From Phytophthora sp. 'mugwort' (Eukaryota; Oomycota; Peronosporomycetes; Peronosporales; Peronosporaceae): a stretch of DNA of 64,000 nucleotides. The translations under genes and the position numbers were made by a program. Below the pieces are notes generated by a model that did not search any database, had not been told where the DNA came from, and saw nothing but the letters and a program-made list of their open reading frames with translations. Shown here piece after piece: positions 31,809 through 42,165 of the stretch. Location of the stretch: NCBI GenBank assembly GCA_033558025.1, contig JAUCEF010000007.1, positions 4,154,001 through 4,218,000 on the forward strand, read 5' to 3'. Every line of letters starts with the position of its first letter. The first letter of the stretch is position 1.

Positions 31809-34800
31809 ATGGCACCAGCCAAGCGCAGACGCGGCGCGACCGACGCCAAGAAGAACGGCGTCGAGGTGCCCTCAAAGGCCGGTGAGCCGGCGCAAACAAA
31901 CGGCGTCAAGGCCACGCCCGACGTCGAGGCCCTCACACGGCTTCAGGCCGAGCACGCACCGCTCCTCGAGCAGCTGCAGGGCCGCTTCAGCTTCGTCCGC
32001 GCGCTGCTCGCCGAGTTCTGGCCCGAGATGCAGCGTGACCCGCGCGACGAGGCGCAATTGCCCGTGGAGGACGACGCGCAGTGGTTCTGGTTCACAGAGA
32101 TGCGGTTTATGGTCGTGTTCCTGTATGAGATCGCCTTCATGGAGTTCTCTATGAGCGTGACGAAACCGGACTCCATCACGCTGGAGCAGCAGCAGGAGAA
32201 GACCACGCTGTCCCATCGCCAGGACATGGAGGAACGCGTGAACTTTCTGGCGAGGCTCAAGAATTACGTGGACGACTTGGCTGAGTGCCGTCTGGTGGCC
32301 ACCAAGCAGGCGGGCAAGAGACTGCCTCGCGTGTTCCGACTCGCAGATATGTACAAGCTCTCGGCTGGAGAAACGACGCTGCTGCAGCTTCTCGTAGTCA
32401 TGCAGGGCTGCCAGAGCAACGCTGTGCGCTGTCAGATCTTGGACGAAGACTCACAACGTAGAGTTATGACTTGTCAGAGACTATCAGGACTGTCCGAGGT
32501 GGATATTGCCGAGTTTCGTGACGACGAGCGGGAACATGTTAAGGAAGGCACGCTCCTTGTGGATGAAGAGACGTACTGCACGAGTCTAAGTCTGTCGAAT
32601 ATTTGCGTGCGTGTGCTGCTTGGAAGACGTTTGACGAGTAATCAAGCGCTGAAGGTGAGTCAGACGGCGCTGGAGGAACTGCTCAAGGGCGAGGGTATGT
32701 CTTTTGGCGAGGTATTGGACACGTCCACTTCGTCAGGCACGGGGACTTCAGAGACGAAGGTTACTGGCCACAAGCGCGACCGCAGTAGCGACAAGGTGGA
32801 CGAGGAGCATGAAGACGAAGAGATGGACCATCATCAGGGCACTAGCGAGAGCGAGACGGAGGACCACGAAGAGCACGAGGATCCGAGTGCATCTGCGTTT
32901 TCATTCATTGGCAAGTACAAGACCGACAGCAAACTTGGGAAGCGTCAGGCAAAGGCGGATGAAAAGTTGTTGCTGAAGTCGGCGGAGACTGGTAGCGACA
33001 AGCACCACTTGCTGTCTTCCTTGATGGACCCTAGTGAACTCAAGCCGTACAGCCCGGAAAATCAGCTCGAATACCTTGAAGACCGTTTTCAGGTTGTGGC
33101 ATTTGCGATCCGTGCGTCTGGTGCACGTGTGAAAGATCAGATGAAGGAAGCAGGCACGAAGCAACCCTGGGAATCGTCGGCGCCAGCCTCTGCAGGCCGA
33201 CGGGAGCTCAAGGCCAAGCAGCGTGTCTACAGCCGCCGGACGCAGCACCGATTGGCTCTTACACGGCAGGCTGGACACCCATTGCCGCGTCTCGAAGAAC
33301 TGGCTGCCAAGTTTAAACTGAACCGCTTCGAACAGAATGTGATTGTGATGCTCATTGGAAAGACCATCTCTCCAGTAATCAAAAACCTCATTGACGGTGT
33401 GGACACGTCTCCGGTGCAGCGCATGGACGAAAGTGTGATTATTAACCAAATTCTGTCGATTTTCTGCGATACTTTCCAAGAGCAAGTGGCACATCGTGTT
33501 TTCTTTTACAAGTCTTCACGTCTGCTCACTCGCGGCCTCGTGAAACTTCATCGTGGCCGATGGCACTCGACGGCGGGAGATCTTGTGGATCAGCGTGTGG
33601 AACTGGACCGCCGTGTGCTGGACTGGGTGGTTGGGCTAGATACTGAGATGAATGAGCTAGTGGAAGGCTCAGACTTGTACACTCCGAAGGTGCAGCTGGA
33701 TCAGGTTGTGCTGCCTGAAGAACACAAGAGCACTATTCTAGAGACTGTAGAGAGTTACGAGAGCTTCCGTGGGTATCGCAAAAAGGCCGGGCTGGAACAA
33801 GCAGGTATGGCGTACGGAGCTGGACTCGTCTTGTTGCTGTGTGGAGCCAGTGGCACTGGTAAGACAATGACGGTGAACGCTGTAGCCCACCATCTGAAGA
33901 AACGTGTGCTACTGGTGGATTTCCCCTCTCTGCAGGGGAAGCGCCAGGAAGGCGTCGAGACGGATGCAGACTTGCGTGGTCTTTTCCGCGAAGCTGACAT
34001 GAGCAATGCTGTGCTGTTCTTTGATGAGTGTGAGAATATCTTTCGGCAACGAGACGGCGGAGGCGACCGGCTACTGAATGCGCTTCTGACGGAGATTGAG
34101 CGATATGAAGGTATCGTGTTCCTTGCCACGAACCGGCCGTTTGACCTTGACGAGGCCATGCATCGTCGTATCACCGCAGTATTTGAGTTCAAAGCACCCG
34201 ATCATATCCAGCGACGGAAGATTTGGGACGTGCTCTTGCTGCGCGGAGCTTTGAAGACTGAGGAAGATATCGACTGGGACGCGATCGCATTGAAGTACGA
34301 GCTCAGTGGTGGCTTCATCAAGAACGCGATTCTATCGGCTCTTCTAAAGGCCATTTCACGGAATGGCGAGTCGCCCGTGATCTCACAAGCGGATATTGTG
34401 GCAGGATGTGCGCTGCAAATGCGTGGTAGTCTCCACATGAAGACGTTTGACCATCGTGTTGTGCCCACTAGTGGATTGGACGAGCTGATTGTTGAGGACT
34501 CGGTGAAGGACAAGCTGCGCCGGATTGTGCAGTTTGAGAAGGCTCGTAGTGTCATTTATGGCCAGTGGGGCTTTGACTTCGGTCAATCTAACAAGCAGCA
34601 GAAGGGCGTGAGTGTGCTGATCTGTGGCCCCGCGGGCATCGGCAAACTGAACACAGCTAAGGCTATCGGGTTTGAGATCGGTCGTCCTCTCAAGGTCGTT
34701 AACTTTGGTCAACTGGCAGCAGACTCGACGGCCGAGACTCGCAAGGCTTTGCGGGCTGTGTTCGACGATGCTCGACTTATGGATGCCGTGCTGGTGCTTA

Positions 34801-35300
34801 CAGGCTTTGAGTCTTTCGGCAGTCACATCGAAGGGGGCGTCATCCCGATCGATAGTCTCGAGTCGTCGCCTCGCTTCCGCATGGAGGTGATGCGGCTACT
34901 GGAGCTCATGGACACGTTCCCCAGCACTACCATTCTGCTGGCGAACGTGGACAGATCTGCCGCATCGTCGTTGGTGCAGTCGGAATTCTGTCGTCGTCTC
35001 AAGTTTGTGGTGGAGATGCGGAATCCGAACTCGAAGTTGCGTGAGAAACTGTGGCGCGCGTGCTTCCCGCCCAAGGCGCCGCTGGATACTAAGAAACCCG
35101 TCGACTTCCAACGTCTGGCTGAGCGCTACGATTTGAGCAATACGGCCATCAGTGACGCTGTGTTCCGTGCTGCTGCTAGCGCAGCTCTGCGCGAAGAGAG
35201 CAAGCGTGTGATCACGATGAAGGACCTGACCGATGCTGCCGAGATCGAGCGACAAAAGGCCCGTGGCGGCGCCGCTGCAATGGATAACCTCTTCGTCTAA
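31809..35300 (+). CDS. Large AAA ATPase with one canonical and one degenerate AAA module (1163 aa)
   Basis: Intronless gene. A basic N-terminus (MAPAKRRRGATDAKK) may be a nuclear localisation signal. A conserved helical region follows, then an acidic disordered linker at about 310-360 (EEHEDEEMDHH, ESETEDHEEHEDPS). First AAA module: Walker A G679-T686 (GASGTGKT), Walker B LFFDE 736-740, and a sensor-1/Arg-finger region ATNRPFDLDEAMHRRI from about 771. Second AAA module: P-loop GPAGIGKL (G940-L947), with Leu instead of the usual Thr/Ser, and LVLTGFE where Walker B should be, so it probably does not hydrolyse ATP. An extended C-terminal lid completes it. The type of two-module protein suggests a remodelling or disassembly ATPase. 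I cannot assign a substrate. The plus-strand neighbour across 35300 is the convergent proteasome gene. Confidence 0.85.
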   Translation: MAPAKRRRGATDAKKNGVEVPSKAGEPAQTNGVKATPDVEALTRLQAEHAPLLEQLQGRFSFVRALLAEFWPEMQRDPRDEAQLPVEDDAQWFWFTEMRFMVVFLYEIAFMEFSMSVTKPDSITLEQQQEKTTLSHRQDMEERVNFLARLKNYVDDLAECRLVATKQAGKRLPRVFRLADMYKLSAGETTLLQLLVVMQGCQSNAVRCQILDEDSQRRVMTCQRLSGLSEVDIAEFRDDEREHVKEGTLLVDEETYCTSLSLSNICVRVLLGRRLTSNQALKVSQTALEELLKGEGMSFGEVLDTSTSSGTGTSETKVTGHKRDRSSDKVDEEHEDEEMDHHQGTSESETEDHEEHEDPSASAFSFIGKYKTDSKLGKRQAKADEKLLLKSAETGSDKHHLLSSLMDPSELKPYSPENQLEYLEDRFQVVAFAIRASGARVKDQMKEAGTKQPWESSAPASAGRRELKAKQRVYSRRTQHRLALTRQAGHPLPRLEELAAKFKLNRFEQNVIVMLIGKTISPVIKNLIDGVDTSPVQRMDESVIINQILSIFCDTFQEQVAHRVFFYKSSRLLTRGLVKLHRGRWHSTAGDLVDQRVELDRRVLDWVVGLDTEMNELVEGSDLYTPKVQLDQVVLPEEHKSTILETVESYESFRGYRKKAGLEQAGMAYGAGLVLLLCGASGTGKTMTVNAVAHHLKKRVLLVDFPSLQGKRQEGVETDADLRGLFREADMSNAVLFFDECENIFRQRDGGGDRLLNALLTEIERYEGIVFLATNRPFDLDEAMHRRITAVFEFKAPDHIQRRKIWDVLLLRGALKTEEDIDWDAIALKYELSGGFIKNAILSALLKAISRNGESPVISQADIVAGCALQMRGSLHMKTFDHRVVPTSGLDELIVEDSVKDKLRRIVQFEKARSVIYGQWGFDFGQSNKQQKGVSVLICGPAGIGKLNTAKAIGFEIGRPLKVVNFGQLAADSTAETRKALRAVFDDARLMDAVLVLTGFESFGSHIEGGVIPIDSLESSPRFRMEVMRLLELMDTFPSTTILLANVDRSAASSLVQSEFCRRLKFVVEMRNPNSKLREKLWRACFPPKAPLDTKKPVDFQRLAERYDLSNTAISDAVFRAAASAALREESKRVITMKDLTDAAEIERQKARGGAAAMDNLFV

Positions 35301-35567
35301 GCTAAATCGCACCACCAAGGATCCTATGTATGGAACGATGGTAAACACTGCAGTAGAAACAGCGAGAGACAGATAGAGTATGGAGACAGTACTAGTGGTT
35401 AACGCGGCATCACCTTCATTCCTTCTGTTGATTGTCCTATCTGGTCTTGCCTCGAGCTTCTTTTGCTCTGTTAACCTCGCTGTAATGTGTTCTCTCAGTT
35501 TCTAACAGCAACGCCAACGACAGCTGAGCATGAGGTGTCCACAGGAGACTTGAAAGAACCCGCTGCT

Positions 35568-36292
35568 CTAGATGGAAAACGGCAGGTCGTCGCCACTGGT
35601 AAACTCCCGCACCACCTCGTTCTCTGTGATAGTGACGGTGCGAATAACACCACCAGAACTACCGTCACGTGCCATGGCATGGGACAATGCCTTCTTCACG
35701 AACTTCTGGCACTCGTCCTTGGTCATATCCGGCCTACAGCAGCACCACAAACACCATTAGTATCTTTCCAAACTCTACCCTTCAAACTCTCTTCTACCCA
35801 CCGGTACTCCGAGTCCACAAGGCCGTAGATGTACGTGGAGCCACTACCGCCAATGGCAAAGTCCTGCTCCACCATGGCTCCACCGATGGGGATAGAGAAG
35901 ACCTGGCCGCCCTTCACAGGGTCCCAGCCGGCCACGATGATGCCCGCCAGCAGGCGGTCCTTGTTGTGGTAGCACAGCGAACGAAACAGGTTCGCGGCCG
36001 TGCCCACCTTCGGCAGACGCCCAAGCTCCACACTGTGCGAGCTCAAGTAGTAGCGCACGTAGTCACTGAGCGCCTGCGTGTCTGCGGCCGAGCCCGAGCG
36101 GCAACAGAACAGACGGTCGTGCAGCGGCGTGAGCTTGTCACTCACACGGTTGGCCACATACGTGCCCGTGGACGTGCGCGAGTCGGCGCCCAGCACTACG
36201 CCGCCTTTGAAGCGCACGGCAATGATGGACGTGCCAGCGTCCACCTCGCCGGGCTTGAGATACGAGCCTTCGTCCACTTCCTGCTTGGTCAT
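35568..36292 (-). CDS. 20S proteasome subunit beta-1 (PSMB6/Pre3 type), two exons
   Basis: Catalytic subunit of the 20S core particle, responsible for caspase-like peptide cleavage. Exon 1 is 36292-35802, the intron is 35801-35734 (68 bp, GTGGGT...CTGTAG, with a CTAAT branch-like site), exon 2 is 35733-35568; together 218 residues. The join gives [12 protein letters not shown], matching the family. A short propeptide ends at Gly20, exposing Thr21 as the N-terminal nucleophile (TSIIAV). In mature numbering Asp17 (GADSRT) and Lys33 (VSDKLTP) are present. [11 protein letters not shown] and [10 protein letters not shown] are diagnostic of beta-1. Translating through the intron instead adds about 28 residues and a stop, which marks the unspliced reading as wrong. 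It converges with the AAA gene. Confidence 0.95.
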
Positions 36293-36454
36293 ATTCGTCT
36301 TTGGATCCTTCCTTCTCTGTATTGAATAAAGGGGGGCTAAAGGAAGATTGTATAAAAGTGCTATGTTGCACGATCTTTAGACAAAGTTGCACTGAGTGTG
36401 GTCTACATCATACCTATGGAAAGGAATACGTTGCACTGAGATCGAGCATGAACT

Positions 36455-37747
36455 TCAACTTGGGGGCCCGGGCGGCTGCACGTACGGCTTGAATGGCGTC
36501 GAGATGACGGTGAGGGCGGCTGTGCGGGAAACGAAGTCGCGCTCGGTCGACGATAGGAACGAGGTGGCGTCAGTGTACTCGGCGGCCGCGTGGTCTCCTG
36601 CCACCTGCACCAACTTGTAGACGTGTTCATCGGGGAATCCAGGCAGCGCGAGGGCCTGTTCACGCAGCTGCGACCACGTTGGCAGCGCACCGAGGCGGAC
36701 TTCGAGGTCGTCTGACGGGCTGCAGACGTCTTGCTCACGGAAGTCGCGCGCGCGGGAGGTCACTAGCGCCGACAGCGCCACGTGCAGCCACACTCGCCAG
36801 GCCTTGGCCTTGTCGGACGGCGACAGCAAATGCTCCAGTTGCTGAAGCGACCAGGCCGATGTGGCAGCGTGGAGAATGATGAAGTCGTTGTGTTGGAGCA
36901 TAGCGTATAGCCATAATACAATGTCGAGCGCGTAGCTGCCGTTGAAGCTCGAAAAGTCGAACTCATTGACGTGGTCCCAAATGAGCTCGAAAGCTTCAGG
37001 ACTGTTACGCTCCGGATGCCCCGAGAATACGTTGACGCCACGCTGGATCCAGCCAATATCAAGATCCTTGACTGGGGAGATTGAGACAAGGCGATCCTGT
37101 TCGGCGCACAGAAACTCGTTGCTTGTAAGAGCGGCGGCGATTTCAAACACGGTTTCTCGTGTGAATTGACTCAGTGGCTCCTTGCGTGGGGTCATCGACG
37201 GCTCGTCGAACGGCAAGTAGCAGTGGTGCTGGTAGGCGAGCCCTTCGGCGACAAGACGATCACCGCCGATGTGATATGCGTAGCCCAGCTGGATGATACC
37301 ATGCAGCAAAGCGCCAGCCAAGCCGCTGAAGAGGTTAGGCAAGTGCTTGCATACAGCTCCATCAACTCCAAGCTTCTTGGCGTCCTGAGCATAGTACGCG
37401 AGCAAGGCGACATACTTCTGACGCTTGCCCAGTAGATCCCGGGCTTCTTCGTCCGAGAGGATTCCGTTCGTTGCGGCGTGTTCCACGACGTCTTCATGAT
37501 CGGGACCCTCCTTTTCGAGTTTTTGAACGTAGTGCGCAGCGTACTCGGCGATCTTTTGCTCACTGGCACCGAGTTCATGGAGCGCTACGACCGCGTGCAG
37601 CAGGTGGTTGGACAGGTAGTTGCCGTACTCGATCCTGAACCGAAGGGTAGAGTACTCACGCGTCAACGTTTGCCGAACTTGCTCAGTCGGTAGCTTGGCG
37701 TAGCTCGAATGGGTGGGTGCAACATCAGATACCGAGGATATGGTCAT
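36455..37747 (-). CDS. Questin oxidase-like protein (DUF4243 type, 430 aa)
   Basis: Intronless gene for a probable oxidoreductase related to fungal questin oxidases, which carry out a Baeyer-Villiger-type ring opening of anthraquinones; the oomycete substrate is unknown. Family features: YGNYLSNHLLHAVVALHELGA at residues 41-61, and NLFSGLAGALLHGIIQLGYAY around 138-158 with a conserved His149. The frame is open upstream to 37855, and that longer version would begin with an apparent secretion signal. However, a perfect oomycete Inr/FPR sits at 37785-37798, between the two Met codons, so transcripts start downstream of the first ATG and the real start is 37747. A cytosolic enzyme is therefore expected. 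It diverges from the TPR gene. Confidence 0.85.
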   Translation of the reverse strand: MTISSVSDVAPTHSSYAKLPTEQVRQTLTREYSTLRFRIEYGNYLSNHLLHAVVALHELGASEQKIAEYAAHYVQKLEKEGPDHEDVVEHAATNGILSDEEARDLLGKRQKYVALLAYYAQDAKKLGVDGAVCKHLPNLFSGLAGALLHGIIQLGYAYHIGGDRLVAEGLAYQHHCYLPFDEPSMTPRKEPLSQFTRETVFEIAAALTSNEFLCAEQDRLVSISPVKDLDIGWIQRGVNVFSGHPERNSPEAFELIWDHVNEFDFSSFNGSYALDIVLWLYAMLQHNDFIILHAATSAWSLQQLEHLLSPSDKAKAWRVWLHVALSALVTSRARDFREQDVCSPSDDLEVRLGALPTWSQLREQALALPGFPDEHVYKLVQVAGDHAAAEYTDATSFLSSTERDFVSRTAALTVISTPFKPYVQPPGPPS

Positions 37748-37784
37748 GGCGCCAAAGGTAAGGTGAGGTTGCGCTGTTGTAGGC

Positions 37785-37798
37785 AAATTGGAAAATGA
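37785..37798 (-). promoter_or_regulatory. Perfect Inr + FPR core promoter deciding the start of the questin-oxidase-like gene
   Basis: Minus-strand TCATTTTCCAATTT matches TCATTYYNCAWTTT at all 14 positions. The predicted transcript start is about 50 nt upstream of the ATG at 37747 and excludes the in-frame ATG at 37855. Confidence 0.8.
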
Positions 37799-38021
37799 CA
37801 GAAACAGGAGCAATTGCAAAGATGACCGATGGTCGGACTTGGGGCGGTAGGACATTGATGCTCATGGTGGTGACTCATCTGTCCTCGAAACACCTTCACT
37901 CACGGAGCTAACAAGTCGATGGTAAACTTCAGCAACTGCAACTTTATAAAATTAGCTGATTTGGTTTTTGAGAGCCAAATATGGTTTCAGCAACATTTTG
38001 TGCTGGTAGAAACAGGAAAAC

Positions 38022-41000
38022 ATGCGCGATAAGGCGCTGCGAGATGCTCGGGAAGAGCAGCAGGAGCTAGAGGCGCTGCAGCGCCTTGATGAGGAGTGCA
38101 TTCACCAGCAACGAGCCGTACGTTTGACGTCTGTAGCTTGTGTGAGTGTGTCCGCGTTTCCTGACACCAATTTGATTGACGCAGGGCAACTACCTTAAAG
38201 CCTTCGATTGCATGGAACGAGCTCTCGTTCTGCGGCGGCACTTTTTCGGTATCGAGAGTGACGAGGTCCTACAGGCTTGCCGAGCTCTAGCTGAGATGTG
38301 CAACCTCCTGGCCATGAGCTTCTTACAGCAAGACAACTACTCGGTGACAATTGATCTGCTAAAGAAGGCGGAGGTGCTAACCCAACGCCATCATCCAGTC
38401 GAAAGGGCCACGACGCTCAACAATTTCGCTTGTTACTATCGTCGACTGGGCAAACTTCATGCCGCAATGACCAGTCTGAAACGAGCTTTAGAACTGGAAA
38501 AGAGGCTGGAAAACGTCCGCAATGCTGCCGATACGCAGTTGAACATGTGCGCCGTTCTGTCACAGCTTGGGAAACACCAAGAAGCTCTCGAACATGCCCA
38601 AGAAGCGCTGATTACTTTGCAAGAAGGGTTTATCCACGGCAAACACACGACCGATGCCAGTCCGGATACTTCTGAAGACACGTCAAGTGCGAGACTTGAT
38701 CGGATTTCGGTCATGTGTATTGCATACCACAATATTGGTGTCGAGCAAGAGTTTTTGAAGGATTATGCTGAATCCGTCGCAAGTTACAAGAAGGTAGGGG
38801 TTGTTTCTTCTGAGTAATGATACAGTACCCACGCTCATGCTTCATTGTCTTCCATTTGTATGTAGGGTATCGGGTTGGCCGAGCAATATCTAGGAGCAGA
38901 CCATTCGATCACAACCACCATTCGGAACTCATACCTTGCGGCAAAACGAACTTTGGCCACTAAAGCGCGAGTTCGACCTTGTTCAGCTAGCCGCGATCCG
39001 AAGAGCCCCACAAAAGCTGGTGCAAGACTTTTATTGAGTCCTCGAAGTGGGTCTCTTCGGATGCCAAGTCCTCTGGCAAAGGAGAAGGACCATGGCTCGC
39101 AGATCCCCACCCCGCGCTCTATCATCGCAGATGCGTTATCACGAGCTCCTTTGTCAGCATTACCGCCACTTGAGATTCAATGCTCTCCTAGTGCAGGCAA
39201 CAAGAAGACGAAGAAAGCTGGTGAAGAAAAGAGTATAACCTCGTCGTTGTCCCCTACAGATCCATTTTTCAGCCCTCGGTTCAGATTTGATAGCGATACG
39301 AATGAGCTAAAGACAAAAAGACTTGCCAGCATCACTAGTCCCCGGTCAGTGGTAGTGGCCAATACGGAGGTACAAACGCCACCATCAAGCAAAGGCAAGA
39401 GCGAAAGGCGAAAAAGCAGCGTGAAGAAGTTTCCAGCAGCAGGTGTTACGGGTCGAAGAGATAGAAAATCGTCTGCTGATGAACGCATGAAGACAGTGTC
39501 CACATCTCGAACAACCGAGGACGACTTGACTTCTGCAGTTTCAATACGGGGGGATGAAGCAGCAGGCAATGAGATCGGTGGCTCCTCCAGAGAATGCGTT
39601 GCAACAGAACCTAGTGTTGAGCTACAGTTGCCTGGTGGAGCTGAAGTGTCTGTCGCTCTGGTTTTGGCAGATAGCTCGGAGCTTCCTGCTGTGTCTACCC
39701 GAAGCGCCGCTGTCACCGCCACAAAGCATGAACTTGAGATCGCTGACGCTAACGAACACCAACATGTTAGAGCGGACAGCAATATCGGTTCAATGAGTCA
39801 AGAATTGGGAATCCCTGTGGCACAGACTGTTCAAGCCAGCAAGTACATTATGGATCCCGTACTGGAAGATGCCGCTGGTGCAATTTTAACTGTACTGACG
39901 AAGATTATCGACAAGATTGCTGAAGAAGATCTCCAGTCCAACGTAACAGACACCGTTTTTGAGGACGAAGATACCGCCGTGGGCCCGAGTTTGAAGCAGC
40001 AACGGAAAACTGATGATCTGGACTTCCGTGATAGTTCTGCTTTTGCAGTTGTTAGTAATGGTGATAGCGTGGAAACAGGTGAAGACGCTATTAATCCCAC
40101 TGAGGTGGAAGCAGACCTTGAAGGTGACAATAACAACCTAGAGGACCATGACGAAGATAATATGGAGGTTGGATCGACACATGAAGAACAGACGCTTATT
40201 TCCGATTCTACTGGAGAAACTTCTAAGCCGGCCCATGGAGAGCAATCTCTCCAATTCATAGAAGATGAAACAACTGAAGACACAACAAAAGTCGATGTTG
40301 ACTCTACCAACCAACGAATTGAAAGGGATCCTGAGGCTGGAAGTGAATACCATGCAACAACTGAAAAATACGGAAGTAGTTCAGAAAGCGATCCGCACTA
40401 TACCACCGCGCGTGATGAGCTAATGCTCGAAGAGCATCTAAATCCACCGGAAGGCGACCAAACAAACCTAATGATTGATACACAAGATCAGGTTGTCGAT
40501 CAAAAAGCGGAGAAGCCACAGTCGTTGAACGGTGCTGATGTTGCTGCGATTGACCACGACGCCCAGTATGAGAATCTCGATACTGAAGATCGTCTCCAAG
40601 TGACCGAAGAGCTTCATCTCTCAACTGAAGGCTACGAAATTAAAGGCTATCATGATGAAAACTATGCTTCAGCTGAAGTCGAAACTCAAGAGTATGCATA
40701 CGAAGGTGATGAACAAGAAGTCGATAGTATAGATCACTATCCATTGGACCAGGAGTTGGTCTATCAAACTGAACAAGAAGCGGCTGGATACGAGCAGCAA
40801 GGTTACTACACAGACGTGGAGAGTGCTCTTGTAGGCGAAGCTCAGCTCGATTGGAGTCAAGTTGAGCAAGCCGAGCCTGTTACAGCTGAGCTTGCAGCAG
40901 AATACAGCGACTACTACCAAGACCCGTCAGTGCCTTCGCAAGAAGAATGTTTTTTCTATGATGAGCACGTTTCATCCACCGAGAACGTCGATGATCAACT

Positions 41001-41121
41001 GCATGAAGCTGAGGATTTCCATTTCCCTACCGATGTGACCCCAGACGAAAGCGCTGTAAACGTCGCCACTATTTCTCAAGATGCTGCAATACATGTACCG
41101 AGTGAGCCCACCCCTCGCTAA
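38022..41121 (+). CDS. TPR protein with long disordered acidic tail (986 aa, three exons)
   Basis: Exon 1 38022-38117, intron 38118-38184 (GTACGT...GACGCAG), exon 2 38185-38793, intron 38794-38865 (GTAGGG...TATGTAG), exon 3 38866-41121; both introns are phase 0. Residues about 30-250 form tetratricopeptide repeats: GNYLKAFDCMERALVLRR, then FLQQDNYSVTIDLLKKAEVL, YYRRLGKLHAAMTSLKRALEL, LSQLGKHQEALEHAQEALITL, and EQEFLKDYAESVASYKK completed across intron 2 by GIGLAEQYLGADH. Similar TPR series occur in kinesin light chain and cilium-related proteins, but no orthologue is claimed. The tail changes from a basic Ser/Lys-rich region (about 260-450) to a Glu/Asp-rich one with many tyrosines (about 550-970) and appears unstructured. 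Probably a scaffold. Confidence 0.85.
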
Positions 41122-41224
41122 TAAATACAATACAGTAAAAAGTATACTCGGTATACCGTACACACTTTGTTTCTACTTCGAAGTATTTATTAAAAATTTG
41201 GTTGAAGCTGTGTGGATGCAGTCA

Positions 41225-41757
41225 TCACATGCGAAACAATTCATGCCGCAACCTGGAGAGCGTGGTAAGAAGTAATTGCCGCAGGTCTACACTTGCCACG
41301 TTGTCAACATCTTCTTCTGTGAGGAACGCGATGCTGCTTAGCGTTCTATATCCGCGTCGCTCCAAGTCCACTCCAAATGCTGTCAAATCAGGATGACATG
41401 CGGTCATCCACTGGATCACCTCACCTTGCTCGTACACTTAAAGCAACACGTCGAGAGGTTATGTCACAAAGTGTTTTTCCATCTGCAGACCAAGTCAATC
41501 AACGTAAACGCACCCATGCTGAAGATGCTGGCGCTCTCCTTGGCGTTCGACAAGCGCCTCCTCACCCGCGGACTCATTGCCGTCTCGACTACGGCCCCTC
41601 CGTCACCTTCGTCGAGTCTGGCACGCACTTTCTTTTGCTGCCGAACCTGCGGGTCGTCGTCGGCCGCCACCTTGTGCTCAGGCTTCACCGACACAGTAGC
41701 TCGCAGAGCAACAGTCGGCGGCATCGAGCCAGCTTTCATCATTATCGTCGGGGGCAT
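41225..41757 (-). CDS. Small SAM-like domain protein (151 aa, two exons)
   Basis: Exon 1 41757-41514, intron 41513-41437 (77 bp, GTGCGT...TTTAAG), exon 2 41436-41225. The splice keeps the frame and joins IFSM to VYEQGEVIQWMTACHPD. The N-terminal half is basic and probably disordered (KPEHKVAADDDPQVRQQKKV, SPRVRRRLSNAKES). The C-terminal 70 residues look like a sterile alpha motif fold: IQWMTACHPDLTAFGVDLER, GYRTLSSIAFLTEEDVDNV, then DLRQLLLTTLSRLRHELF. The start is the first ATG after an in-frame TAG; further Mets 5-6 codons on are alternatives. Splice sites are predicted from sequence only, so the exon 1 assignment is less sure than exon 2. It ends about 100 bp from the convergent TPR gene. 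Confidence 0.6.
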
Positions 41758-42165
41758 CTGACAATTGCTGCTGCACACGCCCACAATAAAGTGCTAACAA
41801 CAGCTGCGTCTCATCTTGTTTTGAAGCCTAAGAACACAACCTCATCCAGTCACCCTAATAATACCAGCAGACGCACACAGCAATACCAAGTACTACGTGT
41901 AAGAAGATATCGCAGACCAGATCCAAACCACAAAATACATCGCATTGCCGGCGACCTCGCCTGGTCTTCGCGCTCTATCCGCGCTTCCAAGAGAGCACTT
42001 CTCTCTCTCTCTGTCCACCTAGCTATACTAGCAGCAGCAACCGCAGCAAGCGGGGGATGAAATATATCCCTCTCCCCCACCTCGTCACTCTTGGCAGGCA
42101 AGGCAGCTCCACAGCCGCAGCAGTAGCCAACGACCGGCTGATTTGGCGTCTCTCTGTTGCCCTGC
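41758..42165. other. Spacer between SAM-like gene and eIF1A
   Basis: No ORF worth reporting. It probably contains the eIF1A 3' UTR and the promoter of the SAM-like gene. A pyrimidine-rich CT stretch lies near 42000-42015. Confidence 0.5.

Noticed and set aside
37748..37855. N-terminal extension of the questin-oxidase-like protein with apparent signal peptide
   Set aside because: A perfect Inr/FPR lies inside the extension, so it is upstream or promoter sequence.
39177..40920. Minus-strand ORFs opposite the TPR gene tail, some with hydrophobic stretches
   Set aside because: Shadows of the Glu/Asp/Ser-rich coding strand; the plus frame is continuous with two supported splice junctions.
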